Shown piece by piece: positions 7,100 to 16,026 of a stretch of 21,238 nucleotides of DNA. Both the position numbers and the translations under genes were made by a program. Origin of the DNA: CAYUVF01 sp964448045 (GTDB lineage Bacteria > Bacteroidota > Rhodothermia > Rhodothermales > Salinibacteraceae); the NCBI GenBank assembly GCA_964448045.1, contig CAYUVF010000066.1, forward strand, positions 1-21,238, given 5' to 3'. The notes beneath the pieces are model-generated. The model saw only the letters and a program-made list of their open reading frames with translations, did not search any database and was not told the DNA's origin. Each line of letters begins with the position of its first letter. The first letter of the stretch is position 1.

Positions 7100-7714
7100 A
7101 TGGATGAAGAAAACCACATAGCGGAGCGCCAGCTCGTGGAGCGCGTGCTCGATGGGGACCGGGATGCCTTTCTCGAACTCATTGAGCAGTACGAGCGCCT
7201 CGTAAAGCACGTCGTCTTCCGGATGGTGGATGACGAGCGCGACCGCGAGGAGCTGTGCCAGGATGTCTTTGTAAAGGTGCATCGGTATCTTGACAGCTTC
7301 CGCTTCGAGTCGAAGCTCTCGACGTGGATCGCCCGGATTGCGCGCAACACCTGCCTGAACCACTTAAAGAAAAAGGACCTGCTGCTTTATGCCGATCACG
7401 CCCCGTCGCCCGACCACGAAACCGAACCGGACATGCGCGAGGCCATGGCCCGCGTGCCCAGTAGCGACGACAGCCCCGGCGAGCACACCGCCGACCGTGA
7501 AGTGCGCGAGTACATCCACGACGAAATCCAAAAATTACCCGAACACTACCGCACGGCACTCACGTTGTATCATTTAGAAGGGATGAGCGTAAAACAGGTA
7601 GCGGCCATCATGGACAACCCAACCGGTACGGTAAAAAGCCATCTGTACCGGGCGCGCGAAAAACTAAAGGACCGCCTGCTGGCCACGTACAGCGAAGAGG
7701 AGTTACAGCTATGA
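7100..7714 (+). CDS. ECF-type RNA polymerase sigma factor (sigma70 family, group 4)
   Basis: The 204-residue product has sigma region 2 at about 22-93 (AFLELIEQYERLV, then DREELCQDVFVKVHRYL and STWIARIARNTCLNHL) and region 4 at about 139-190 with the helix-turn-helix GMSVKQVAAIMDNPTGTVK (161-179). An acidic linker of about 45 residues joins them. It lacks regions 1 and 3, as expected for an extracytoplasmic-function factor that recruits RNA polymerase to stress or surface genes. The next gene overlaps it by four bases (ATGA at 7711-7714), the usual layout for sigma/anti-sigma pairs. An ECF-like promoter directly upstream suggests autoregulation. The signal it responds to cannot be read from the sequence. 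Confidence 0.95.
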   Translation: MDEENHIAERQLVERVLDGDRDAFLELIEQYERLVKHVVFRMVDDERDREELCQDVFVKVHRYLDSFRFESKLSTWIARIARNTCLNHLKKKDLLLYADHAPSPDHETEPDMREAMARVPSSDDSPGEHTADREVREYIHDEIQKLPEHYRTALTLYHLEGMSVKQVAAIMDNPTGTVKSHLYRAREKLKDRLLATYSEEELQL

Positions 7715-8178
7715 CCGACCACGAACTGCAGGACTTGCTGGACCGAATCGAACGGGATGATGCAACCGAGTCGGTTCCCGACGCGGTGGCCGACTCGCCC
7801 GATCTGCGCGCCTACCAGATGCTCTACCAGGCGCTGGGCGAGGAGCCCGACGGGGAGCTGTCGCCCGACTTTGCCGAGCGCGTGGCCGATCGCGTCATGC
7901 CCGCCCCCGAGGCCGAGCGCTTCCCGTGGCTGGAGTGGATCGCCCCACCGATGGCGCTTATCGTCGCCTTCATCGCCACGATGCTCATGATCCCCACAGT
8001 GCTGCAGACCGGCGCCGCAGCCCTTGAGCTCATGCTCGATCCGCTACAGACGGCCTGGTCCACCTATCGCCTCGACATCATGCTGGCCGTCGGGGCCATC
8101 CTGCTGCTCGTCGATGGAATCGATCGGTTCCTGATCAGCCCGCGACGGCACCAGCACGCCCCCTCCGTGCACTCGTAA
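7711..8178 (+). CDS. putative membrane anti-sigma factor
   Basis: The 155-residue product overlaps the sigma gene by ATGA and has a good GAGGAG ribosome site at 7697-7702. Residues 1-75 are cytosolic, acidic and helical, a reasonable sigma-binding segment. Two membrane helices follow (about 78-98 and 121-142), then a short basic/His tail (SPRRHQHAPSVHS). The zinc anti-sigma signature HxxxCxxC is absent; in fact the protein has no Cys. The anti-sigma role is inferred from position and topology alone. Unlike many anti-sigma factors there is no large periplasmic sensor domain, so a partner protein may do the sensing. Confidence 0.75.
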   Translation: MTDHELQDLLDRIERDDATESVPDAVADSPDLRAYQMLYQALGEEPDGELSPDFAERVADRVMPAPEAERFPWLEWIAPPMALIVAFIATMLMIPTVLQTGAAALELMLDPLQTAWSTYRLDIMLAVGAILLLVDGIDRFLISPRRHQHAPSVHS

Positions 8179-8184
8179 CGCTGG

Positions 8185-8213
8185 TTGCACCGCCTCTCCA
8201 TAGCCCCTATACT
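8185..8213 (+). promoter_or_regulatory. sigma70-like promoter for the dctP run
   Basis: TTGCAC (8185-8190), 17 bp, TATACT (8208-8213). It lies just after the anti-sigma stop at 8178 and about 45 bp before the dctP ATG, which has GAGG at 8253-8256. This suggests that the genes from dctP on are transcribed apart from the sigma operon. Confidence 0.6.
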
Positions 8214-8258
8214 GGAACCCATCGCACCTGCTCGAAGACGGGAACCATCCACGAGGTT

Positions 8259-9392
<1,134 letters not shown>

Positions 9393-9410
9393 TCAGCCCG
9401 GCAGCAGCCC

Positions 9411-10250
9411 ATGAGCAGGGACCCCTCATCGGAGCGGGCGGACTGGCGCGAGCGGCTCTACGTCGTCATCTTCGAGTCGGATACGCCCGCCGGCAAGGCG
9501 TTCGACGTCGCGCTGATCATCGTCATCCTGATGAGCGTCGTGGCCGTGACGCTGGAAAGCGTGCGCGACATCGATGTCGTCTACGGCAAATGGTTGCGCG
9601 CGGCCGAGTGGATCTTCACGATTCTCTTCACCATCGAATATGTACTGCGGCTGATCTGCGCGCGCAACGCCCGCCGCTACGCCACCAGCTTCTTCGGCTT
9701 GGTCGACCTGCTGGCGGTCATTCCCACGTACCTGAGCGTGCTGCTCCCGGGCGCGCAGTACCTGCTCGCCATCCGCCTGCTGCGTACGTTGCGCGTCTTC
9801 CGCGTGCTGAAGCTGGCGGAGTACCTCTCCGAAGCCAACCTGCTGATGCGCGCGCTGAAGGCCAGCCAGCGCAAAATTACGGTCTTCCTGTTCACCGTCT
9901 TCACGCTCGTCATCATTCTCGGCTCGCTGATGTACCTGATCGAAGGCGTCGAAAACGGCTTCACGAGCATCCCGCGGAGCGTCTACTGGTCCATCGTGAC
10001 GCTCACCACCGTCGGCTATGGCGACATCTCGCCGCAGACGGTGGTGGGCCAGATGCTCGCCGCGCTCATCATGATTATCGGCTATGGCATCATCGCCGTG
10101 CCCACCGGCATCGTCACCTCCGAGATCGCCCGTGCCCAACACGAGGTGCTCTCCGAACCCGGTGCCACGCGCCGCTGCCCCAACTGCAACGCCGCCGATC
10201 ACGATCCCGATGCCGCCTTTTGCAAACGCTGCGGCACATCGCTCTCGTAA
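9411..10250 (+). CDS. voltage-gated potassium channel (Kv type) with C-terminal zinc ribbon
   Basis: The 279-residue product is a six-helix ion channel. S1 is about 31-50, S2 about 65-83, S3 about 94-112. S4 carries Arg122, Arg125, Arg128 and Arg131 plus Lys134 at every third position (RLLRTLRVFRVLK), a full voltage sensor. S5 is about 156-177, the pore helix contains WSIVTLT, the selectivity filter is TVGYGD (200-205), and S6 is about 212-236. After S6 comes a cytosolic tail with CPNC (256-259) and CKRC (271-274), a zinc-ribbon-like four-Cys set. The overall plan resembles KvAP-like channels; the ribbon is an extra. It is wedged between dctP (18 bp) and a DNA-glycosylase gene (22 bp), so it is probably co-transcribed with both. 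Confidence 0.93.
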   Translation: MSRDPSSERADWRERLYVVIFESDTPAGKAFDVALIIVILMSVVAVTLESVRDIDVVYGKWLRAAEWIFTILFTIEYVLRLICARNARRYATSFFGLVDLLAVIPTYLSVLLPGAQYLLAIRLLRTLRVFRVLKLAEYLSEANLLMRALKASQRKITVFLFTVFTLVIILGSLMYLIEGVENGFTSIPRSVYWSIVTLTTVGYGDISPQTVVGQMLAALIMIIGYGIIAVPTGIVTSEIARAQHEVLSEPGATRRCPNCNAADHDPDAAFCKRCGTSLS

Positions 10251-10272
10251 TGTCGATTGCCTGATTTCCGCC

Positions 10273-10947
10273 ATGCTGCTGAACGATGTCTGGACTCTGT
10301 GCGAAGATCGGATCTTCTCCGAGCCGTCGACCGAGGAGCGGTTCAACCCGTACCGCGACCACCGCGATGAGCTCGACCGCCCCGAGGCGCCGCAGATCCG
10401 CCGGGCCAACCTGAAACGCTATCTCGCCTGCTACGATGCGCGTCCGCCGCTCTTCCTGCTGGCCGAAGCGCCCGGCCCGTGGGGCTGCCGTTTCTCCGGC
10501 GTGCCCATCACCAGCGAAGCGCAGCTCCTCGACGACACCTTCCCGATCGACGGCGCCCCCTCCAGCCTGAACGACGAGCCGCATACCGAGTACAGCGCGT
10601 CGATCTACTGGCGCGTGCTTCAACCCTACTTCCCGCACTTTTTCACCTGGAACAGCGTGCCTGTTCATCCGCACGATCCCGGCGAGCCGCTCTCCATCCG
10701 CACCCCGCGGCGCAGCGAAGTCGCCCGCTACGAATCGCTGCTCGCCGATGTGCTGGAGGCGCTACAGCCCGAGCGCATCGCCGCCGTCGGGCGCAAGGCC
10801 GAGCGCGCGCTGGATGAAGTCGGCGCCGCGTGCACGTACGTTCGCCACCCGTCGCAGGGCGGCGCGAAGAAGTTCGAGGCCGGCGTGCTCGACCTCGTCG
10901 AGGCGCTGGGCCTCACGCCCGCCCCCTCGCCTTCCTCTCCCGCATGA
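10273..10947 (+). CDS. uracil-DNA glycosylase superfamily protein
   Basis: The 224-residue product has the three signatures of the uracil-DNA glycosylase fold: a motif 1-like EAPGPWGCRFSGVP (65-78), WNSVPVHPH (126-134) following a hydrophobic strand, and RHPSQGG (191-197) as the DNA-intercalation/His-Pro-Ser loop. AVGRKAERAL (171-180) matches the strand-helix before the last motif. It differs from family 1 Ung, whose water-activating motif is GQDPYH. It belongs to a less studied branch, so base specificity is unknown. The ATG at 10273 starts right before the first helix and follows the channel stop by 22 bp; upstream in-frame residues are a shadow of the channel gene. Next gene after 12 bp. 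Confidence 0.82.
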   Translation: MLLNDVWTLCEDRIFSEPSTEERFNPYRDHRDELDRPEAPQIRRANLKRYLACYDARPPLFLLAEAPGPWGCRFSGVPITSEAQLLDDTFPIDGAPSSLNDEPHTEYSASIYWRVLQPYFPHFFTWNSVPVHPHDPGEPLSIRTPRRSEVARYESLLADVLEALQPERIAAVGRKAERALDEVGAACTYVRHPSQGGAKKFEAGVLDLVEALGLTPAPSPSSPA

Positions 10948-10959
10948 GTTCCTCCCGCC

Positions 10960-11910
10960 ATGGATTCCTCCGACCGCTGGCCGGCGATTCTGCTGCAGTT
11001 GCACCGCGACGGCTGGCACCGCGCCACCGACCTCGCCGCGGCCGTGGGCGTCAGTCAGCGCACCATCTACCGCGACATGGACGCCCTCAAGGATGCCGGC
11101 GTGCCCCTCCGCGCCGTGCCGGGACAGGGCTACACGCTGGACGATGATTTTCTGCTCGATCCCATCGAATGGACGACCGACGAAGCCGCGATGCTGCTCC
11201 TGGGCAGCACGCTCGCCGTAGAGCACCTCGGCGGGCGCTACCGGGCCGCCGCGCAGACGGCGCGGCGGCAGCTGGAAGCCCATCTGCCCGAGGATATCAT
11301 CGAGCGCGTCGGGACCCTGCGGAGCGGCCTCCGGCTCGTGCCCGAAGAAACCTTCGGGGGAGCGGCCAATGAGCAAATGCTGGCGCGCCTCCGCCAGGCC
11401 CTGCTCGAAGAGCGCGTCATCGAGTTCGAGGAGCGGCGCCCGCACCAATCCAACCGGCGCTGCACGATGCAGCCCTACGGCCTCATGCGCCAGGGCGGCA
11501 ACTGGCACCTCGTGGGACGCAGTCCCGACACGAACCGGGTCCGCTCCGTCCAGCTCGACCGGATGCGCGCGCTCACACTCCGCGATACCACCTTTGAGCG
11601 CCCCGATGGCTACCGCACTTCGCTCGATTCGACCCTGCCGCACCAGACCGTCCGCGTCCTCTTCGCCCCCGACGTAGCCTCCTCGGTCCAGCCCGCCCCG
11701 TCGGTCACCGTCGAATCCACCGAGCGCCGCCCCGATGGGCGCCTGCTGATGACGCTGCGCGTCACTCGCGAGCAGGACATCGTCCCATGGCTGCTCAGCT
11801 GGGGCGCGCAGGCGCACGTGCTCGAACCCGGCGTCCTCCGCCGCCGCCTCGGCCGCGAAGCCCGGCAGATCGCCCATCAATATCAGGAATCGCCCACGCT
11901 GATCGAGTGA
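10960..11910 (+). CDS. WYL-domain transcriptional regulator (YafY/DeoR-like HTH)
   Basis: The 316-residue product has an N-terminal winged HTH (about 5-62; ATDLAAAVGVSQRTIYRDMDAL at 22-43 is the recognition part), a middle WYL domain (about 140-210, with QPYGLMRQGGNWHLVGR at 171-187, Trp-His-Leu in place of Trp-Tyr-Leu) and a C-terminal WCX extension (about 228-305). Such proteins sense a ligand, often nucleic-acid-related, through the WYL fold and act as activators or repressors. It lies between a DNA glycosylase gene and an alpha/beta hydrolase gene whose start overlaps its stop, so it may control this run. WYL regulators often govern DNA-damage or defence loci, but no defence genes are seen here. 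Confidence 0.92.
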   Translation: MDSSDRWPAILLQLHRDGWHRATDLAAAVGVSQRTIYRDMDALKDAGVPLRAVPGQGYTLDDDFLLDPIEWTTDEAAMLLLGSTLAVEHLGGRYRAAAQTARRQLEAHLPEDIIERVGTLRSGLRLVPEETFGGAANEQMLARLRQALLEERVIEFEERRPHQSNRRCTMQPYGLMRQGGNWHLVGRSPDTNRVRSVQLDRMRALTLRDTTFERPDGYRTSLDSTLPHQTVRVLFAPDVASSVQPAPSVTVESTERRPDGRLLMTLRVTREQDIVPWLLSWGAQAHVLEPGVLRRRLGREARQIAHQYQESPTLIE

Positions 11911-12788
11911 TTACGACTCCCCTCACACCACCGCCCTGGGTCGATCCGGTGCGCTTCCCGTTCGCCTCGCGCGGATTTCAGACGGATGCCGGGCGGATGC
12001 ACTTCGTGGACGAAGGCCAGGGTCCGCCCATCGTGATGCTCCACGGCAACCCGACGTGGTCCTTCCTGTACCGCCACCTGATCGGTGCGCTTGCGCCCAA
12101 TTACCGCTGCATCGCGCCCGATTACATCGGTTTTGGCCTGTCGGATAAGCCCGCCGACTGGTCGTATCGCCCGCCGGAGCACGCGGCGCACGTCGAGGCG
12201 CTCATCACGCAGCTGGGGCTGGAGGACATCACGCTCGTCGTGCACGACTGGGGCGGGCCGATTGGACTCGCGTACGCGACGCGCCACCCGGAGAACGTGC
12301 GGCGGCTTATTGTCACAAACACGTGGATGGGGCCGCTCGACGGCGATCCGTGGATTACGCTGTTCAGTCGTCTGCTGGGCGGATCGGTGGGGCGCGTGCT
12401 GATCGAGCGGTTCAACGCATTCGCGCGGGTCGTCCTCCCGCTCGCCTTCGCCGATCGGCGGCGCCTCGATCCGATGGCCTTCCGCCACTACCTCAAGCCC
12501 CTGGCTTATGGGTCGCGCACCGGCAGCTGGGTCTTTCCGCGTGCGCTGCTCGGCGAAACGGACTGGCTCCGTGCCCTCGCTGCACGCCGGGAACAGCTTG
12601 CGGGGATCCCAGCACTTATCGCTTGGGGCCTGCGCGACCCCGCGTTTCGCCCGCCGTACCTGCGTCCCTGGCAGGCGCTCTTCCCCGATGCCACCGTCCA
12701 CCGGCTGCCCGTCGGTCACTACGTCGCCGAAGAGGCCGGACCGGACCTGGTGCCACTCGTCCGGGATTTTCTGAAGGCGACAGCGTGA
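11907..12788 (+). CDS. haloalkane dehalogenase-like alpha/beta hydrolase
   Basis: A 293-residue alpha/beta-hydrolase read from a GTG at 11907 that overlaps the previous stop (GTGA), implying translational coupling. The oxyanion region is HGNPTWSFLYR (46-56). The nucleophile motif is HDWGG (113-117), so the nucleophile is Asp114 rather than Ser, flanked by Trp115, as in haloalkane dehalogenases; Asn48 could be the second halide ligand. The catalytic acid is likely Asp244 (GLRDPAF) and the base His271 (VGHYV). These are the residues expected of a dehalogenase, though epoxide hydrolases and fluoroacetate dehalogenases also use Asp, and activity is not proven. It ends 3 bp before the convergent glgA stop. 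Confidence 0.87.
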   Translation: MITTPLTPPPWVDPVRFPFASRGFQTDAGRMHFVDEGQGPPIVMLHGNPTWSFLYRHLIGALAPNYRCIAPDYIGFGLSDKPADWSYRPPEHAAHVEALITQLGLEDITLVVHDWGGPIGLAYATRHPENVRRLIVTNTWMGPLDGDPWITLFSRLLGGSVGRVLIERFNAFARVVLPLAFADRRRLDPMAFRHYLKPLAYGSRTGSWVFPRALLGETDWLRALAARREQLAGIPALIAWGLRDPAFRPPYLRPWQALFPDATVHRLPVGHYVAEEAGPDLVPLVRDFLKATA

Positions 12789-12791
12789 TGC

Positions 12792-14009
12792 TTACTCCGG
12801 CAGCGACTGGTAGAAATCGAGCGTCTGCTCGGCGATGCTCGTCCAGCTGAAGACGTCTTCGACGCGCTGGCGCGACGCCTCGGCCATCTGCACCCGGCGA
12901 TCCGGATCGCTCATCAGCTCATTGACGCCCGCCGCCAAGTCCCGCGCAAACTGATCGGGATCGGCGGGTTCGGCATCGTCGCCGGGACGCGACTCGAACG
13001 GCACCAGCAGGCCGGTCTCCCCGGGCACCACGATCTCCGGGATGCCCCCCACGGCCGAGGCTACGACGGGCGTTTCGCACGCCATCGCCTCCAAGTTGAT
13101 AATGCCAAACGGCTCATACACCGAGGGGCAGACGAACACCGAGGCGTGCGTGTAAAACGCGATGATTTCCCGCTTCGTCAGCATCTTTGGGATCCAGATG
13201 ATGCGGGCGTCGGCCTCCTCGCGGGCCCGCTGCACGCGCTCGGTCATCTCCTGCTCGATCTCCTCGGTATCCGGCGCGCCCGCGCAGAGCACCACCTGCA
13301 TGTCGCCCTGCATGTGCTGGATGGCGTTGACGAGGTGCAGGATGCCCTTCTGCCGGGTGATGCGCCCCACGAACAAGACGAACGGCTGATCGGGATCAAC
13401 GTCGTATTCGTCGAGGATACTCTGGTCGGGGCGCGGGCGGTACTGGTTGAGATCGATGCCGTTGTAGATGGTGCGGACGCGCTCCGGCTCCACGTCATAC
13501 AGGTCGACTACATCGCGACGCATCGCGTTGGAGACGGCGACGACGCCGTCGGCGTTTTCGTACGCGGTGCGCTCGACCCAACTGGATCCGTTGTACGCTG
13601 TGCCGAGCTGCTCCGCTTTCCACGGGCGGTGCGGCTCCAGCGAGTGCGTCGTCAGCACCAGCTTGGCGCCGGCGAGCTGCTTCACAAGGCACCCAGCCCA
13701 GTGGCTGTACCACGTGTGGCAGTGCACCACATCGGCGTCCTCGACGAGCCCCGCCATCACCAGATCGCGCTGCATCGTCTCCAAGAACTTGACGTGCCGC
13801 TCATCCACCGCGGGCGCCTGACCAATCGGCTTCACGCCGTGGACGTGCAGGTTGTCTTCGTCCTCGCGCTGGTCGCCAAAGCAGAACACGTCGATCTGAT
13901 GCGCCCCGTCGTCGAGGTTGGCCAACTCGCGCGTCAGGTATTCGACGTGCACGCCCGCCCCGCCGTACACGTTGGGCGGGTACTCGTTCGTGAGAATGGC
14001 AATCTTCAT
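12792..14009 (-). CDS. glgA: glycogen synthase / maltose-1-phosphate synthase (GT4, actinobacterial GlgA/GlgM type)
   Basis: A 405-residue GT-B fold glycosyltransferase of family GT4. The N-terminal domain starts MKIAILTNEYPPNVYGGAG with the GGAG loop (16-19) that contacts the donor phosphate; the C-terminal domain has VGRITRQKG (214-222) and the E-x7-E pair Glu299/Glu307 in YEPFGIINLEAM. The length and NEYPPNVYGGAG start fit the Corynebacterium/Mycobacterium-type 'GlgA', members of which make either glycogen or alpha-maltose-1-phosphate (GlgM) from ADP-glucose. It follows glgC by 75 bp in the same direction, so the donor is very likely ADP-glucose. No GlgE, GlgB or TreS gene is in the window, so the end product stays open. 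No Shine-Dalgarno site precedes the ATG. Confidence 0.9.
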   Translation of the reverse strand: MKIAILTNEYPPNVYGGAGVHVEYLTRELANLDDGAHQIDVFCFGDQREDEDNLHVHGVKPIGQAPAVDERHVKFLETMQRDLVMAGLVEDADVVHCHTWYSHWAGCLVKQLAGAKLVLTTHSLEPHRPWKAEQLGTAYNGSSWVERTAYENADGVVAVSNAMRRDVVDLYDVEPERVRTIYNGIDLNQYRPRPDQSILDEYDVDPDQPFVLFVGRITRQKGILHLVNAIQHMQGDMQVVLCAGAPDTEEIEQEMTERVQRAREEADARIIWIPKMLTKREIIAFYTHASVFVCPSVYEPFGIINLEAMACETPVVASAVGGIPEIVVPGETGLLVPFESRPGDDAEPADPDQFARDLAAGVNELMSDPDRRVQMAEASRQRVEDVFSWTSIAEQTLDFYQSLPE

Positions 14010-14084
14010 AATCAGGAGCAGAGTGAGTGAAGAACGGGTAATCGAAAAGAGAAAAAGCGGGGCCTCTTCGCTGTGCGCGCGGCC

Positions 14085-15353
14085 CTAAATCACGGTGTCG
14101 TCCGGGATGCTCACGTTCTTGGGGATGACGACGATGCCGTCGCGAATATAGTAGTTGTCCCCTTCGCCTTCCTGCACGTTATCGCGGTTGACGATCCGGC
14201 ACCGCTTGCCGATCGATACGTTCTTGTCGATGATGGCGCCTTCGACGTGCGAGTCTTGCCCCACGCCGGCGCGTTCCGGCCCCTCGGTCACGAGGCGCTC
14301 CTCGGCGGGCTGCCACGGGTAAAAGTCGGATCCCATGAAGACGGTATCCTTGACGGTGGCGCCGCTCTCGATAAACGAGCGAATACCAATGACCGAGTTC
14401 TGGATCTGGCTGTCTACCACGACGCTGCCCTCGGAGATGAGCGCGTCTTGCACGCTCGAATTGCGCACTTTCGCCGGGGGTAACATGCGCGCGTTCGTGT
14501 AGATGGGCCGGGCGGGATCGTAGATGGAATACGGCGGCTGCGCCTCGCCCAGCATCAGATTGGCGTCGTAGAAGGAGCTGATCGTTCCGATGTCGCTCCA
14601 GTACCCCTCAAACGGATACGACACCACGCGCCGCTCCTCGATGGCCGCCGGAATAATTTCGCCGCCGAAGTCGTGGTCCTTGGGCTTGGCATCGAGCATC
14701 TCGCGGAGCGCCTCGCGGTCGAACAGGTAGATGCCCATCGACGCCAGGTAGATGCGCCCCTGCGCTTCCATCTCGGCGCTCACGGGGCTCTCCTTGCCCT
14801 CGAGTTCGTCGGGCGCCGGCTTCTCGTGAAACTCCGTGATGACATTATCCTCGTTGGTCTTGAGGATGCCGAAGGCCGGCGCATCGTTGGCATCCACGGG
14901 AATGGTGCCGATGGTCACCGCTGCGTCGTTGGCCTCGTGGTGGGCCAGCAGCTTGCGGTAGTCCATCGAGTAGAGCTGATCGCCCGACAGGATCAGCACG
15001 TGCGAATGCCGGTACGCCTCCAGGTGATGGAGGCTGCTGCGAACGGCATCGGCGGTGCCCTGGAACCAGTCTCGGGACCCCGGGGTCTGCTCGGCCGCAA
15101 TGATGGTCACGAACCCGCGGCCGAAGTGGTCGAACCGGTACGCGCGCGACACGTGCCGGTTCAGGCTGGCCGAGTTAAACTGGGTGAGCACAAAAATCCG
15201 GTTGACCTCCGAGTTGATGCAGTTGGAGATGGGAATGTCAACCAGCCGATACTTGCCGGCGAGCGGAACGGCCGGCTTGGCGCGAAGCTTGGTGAGCGGG
15301 TACAACCGGGTACCGGCTCCGCCCGCGAGGATTACAGAGAGCATCGAGTTCAT
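14085..15353 (-). CDS. glgC: glucose-1-phosphate adenylyltransferase (ADP-glucose pyrophosphorylase)
   Basis: A 422-residue enzyme that makes ADP-glucose from ATP and glucose-1-phosphate, the committed step of glycogen synthesis. Motifs: GGAGTRLYPLT (11-21) with KLRAKPAVP, WFQGTADAV (96-104), SGDQLYSMDY (123-132, metal/catalytic Asp), FHEKP (175-179, glucose-1-phosphate Lys) and GYWSDIGT (250-257). A left-handed beta-helix domain fills about 290-420. The start and the QFNSASLNRH and AEQTPGSRDWFQGTADAVR segments look more like the cyanobacterial/plant type than the E. coli type. The ATG at 15353 has GAGG seven bases upstream; a second ATG lies at 15344. First gene of the glgC-glgA pair. Confidence 0.96.
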   Translation of the reverse strand: MNSMLSVILAGGAGTRLYPLTKLRAKPAVPLAGKYRLVDIPISNCINSEVNRIFVLTQFNSASLNRHVSRAYRFDHFGRGFVTIIAAEQTPGSRDWFQGTADAVRSSLHHLEAYRHSHVLILSGDQLYSMDYRKLLAHHEANDAAVTIGTIPVDANDAPAFGILKTNEDNVITEFHEKPAPDELEGKESPVSAEMEAQGRIYLASMGIYLFDREALREMLDAKPKDHDFGGEIIPAAIEERRVVSYPFEGYWSDIGTISSFYDANLMLGEAQPPYSIYDPARPIYTNARMLPPAKVRNSSVQDALISEGSVVVDSQIQNSVIGIRSFIESGATVKDTVFMGSDFYPWQPAEERLVTEGPERAGVGQDSHVEGAIIDKNVSIGKRCRIVNRDNVQEGEGDNYYIRDGIVVIPKNVSIPDDTVI

Positions 15354-15421
15354 GATGGGACCTCGTTCAGGTGATTGGACTGGCGGATGGGCACGCGAAG
15401 CGCGCGGGACTGGGTCTTTCT

Positions 15422-15451
15422 ATGGTAGGCACTGGCCCTACCCCGTGTCAA
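15422..15451 (-). promoter_or_regulatory. candidate sigma70-like promoter for glgC
   Basis: Read leftward: TTGACA (15451-15446, a perfect -35), 18 bp, TACCAT (15427-15422). The box overlaps the stop codon of the upstream membrane-protein gene and would give a leader of about 60 nt before the glgC ATG. Confidence 0.5.
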
Positions 15452-15912
15452 ATCATTTTACGATTAGCAGATCGATACGCCTCCTCCCCCAACCAGTGAC
15501 GGTGTGCCTCAACGACCGGGGCTTCTTCAGCTGATGGCTCGGTCGCATCGGGCGGTTCGAGGAGCGCAAGCATGCGTTCGCTCGGCACGATCAGCCGCAT
15601 GCCCTGACGCGACTGGGCTACCTGCTGCGCCCACCCCACCGCCAGCATGGCAATCCCCAAAATCAGATCCAGCGTTTCGCCGTCTGCGCCGTAGTCGATG
15701 AACTGCAGCATCGCCCATATCGTGAACACACCGCCCGTGATCGCCCCGAGCCAAAACACCCATTGGCCCTGCCGCTTGAGGCGCCGGGCAATGGGCTCGT
15801 ATTCGCTCCGCTCGAAGTCGCGGTGGTCTTCGTAGCGGAAATGCGCTTCCAGCGCCGATAACTCCTGCGCAGCAAGGGTCCGTCGATCGGGAGACGAAGG
15901 TTCGGCACCCAT
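15448..15912 (-). CDS. hypothetical two-helix membrane protein
   Basis: I do not recognise the family. The 154-residue product has an N-terminal charged helix (RTLAAQELSALEAHFRYEDHRDFERSEYEPIARR region, about 11-44), two membrane helices (about 51-72 and 81-98) joined by an acidic turn (DYGADGETLD), and a hydrophilic tail of about 55 residues. Two-helix hairpins of this form are common in small uncharacterised inner-membrane proteins. The ATG at 15912 is preferred over the earlier in-frame start at 16035, whose extra residues are Arg/Cys-rich and overlap the inverted repeat region. It lies upstream of glgC in the same direction (95 bp gap) and diverges from rarA. Confidence 0.7.
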   Translation of the reverse strand: MGAEPSSPDRRTLAAQELSALEAHFRYEDHRDFERSEYEPIARRLKRQGQWVFWLGAITGGVFTIWAMLQFIDYGADGETLDLILGIAMLAVGWAQQVAQSRQGMRLIVPSERMLALLEPPDATEPSAEEAPVVEAHRHWLGEEAYRSANRKMI

Positions 15913-16026
15913 GACAGATGGGCGGTAGCGATGGACATGAGACGGCCTGCAAAAGAGACGACGAGTTCGACCGTCGAGTTTCCGCCTCCCACGCACCGCC
16001 CGCCCCACGGTCTGGGCGCAGTGCCT

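Noticed and set aside
7761..7767. TGCAACC inside the anti-sigma gene
   Set aside because: Lies in coding sequence and no GTCT follows at the right distance.
8183..8191. Third GGTTGCACC box as another ECF promoter
   Set aside because: Read on the minus strand, 17 bp after TGCAACC there is no GTC box. On the plus strand it fits better as the -35 of a sigma70-like promoter with TATACT.
13146..14030. 294-codon frame antisense to glgA
   Set aside because: Valine/Asp/His-rich reverse reading of glgA with no family features.
14058..14094. Short GGGCC/GGCCC inverted repeat between glgC and glgA
   Set aside because: Five-base arms with a long loop that run into the end of glgC; too weak to call a terminator or attenuator.
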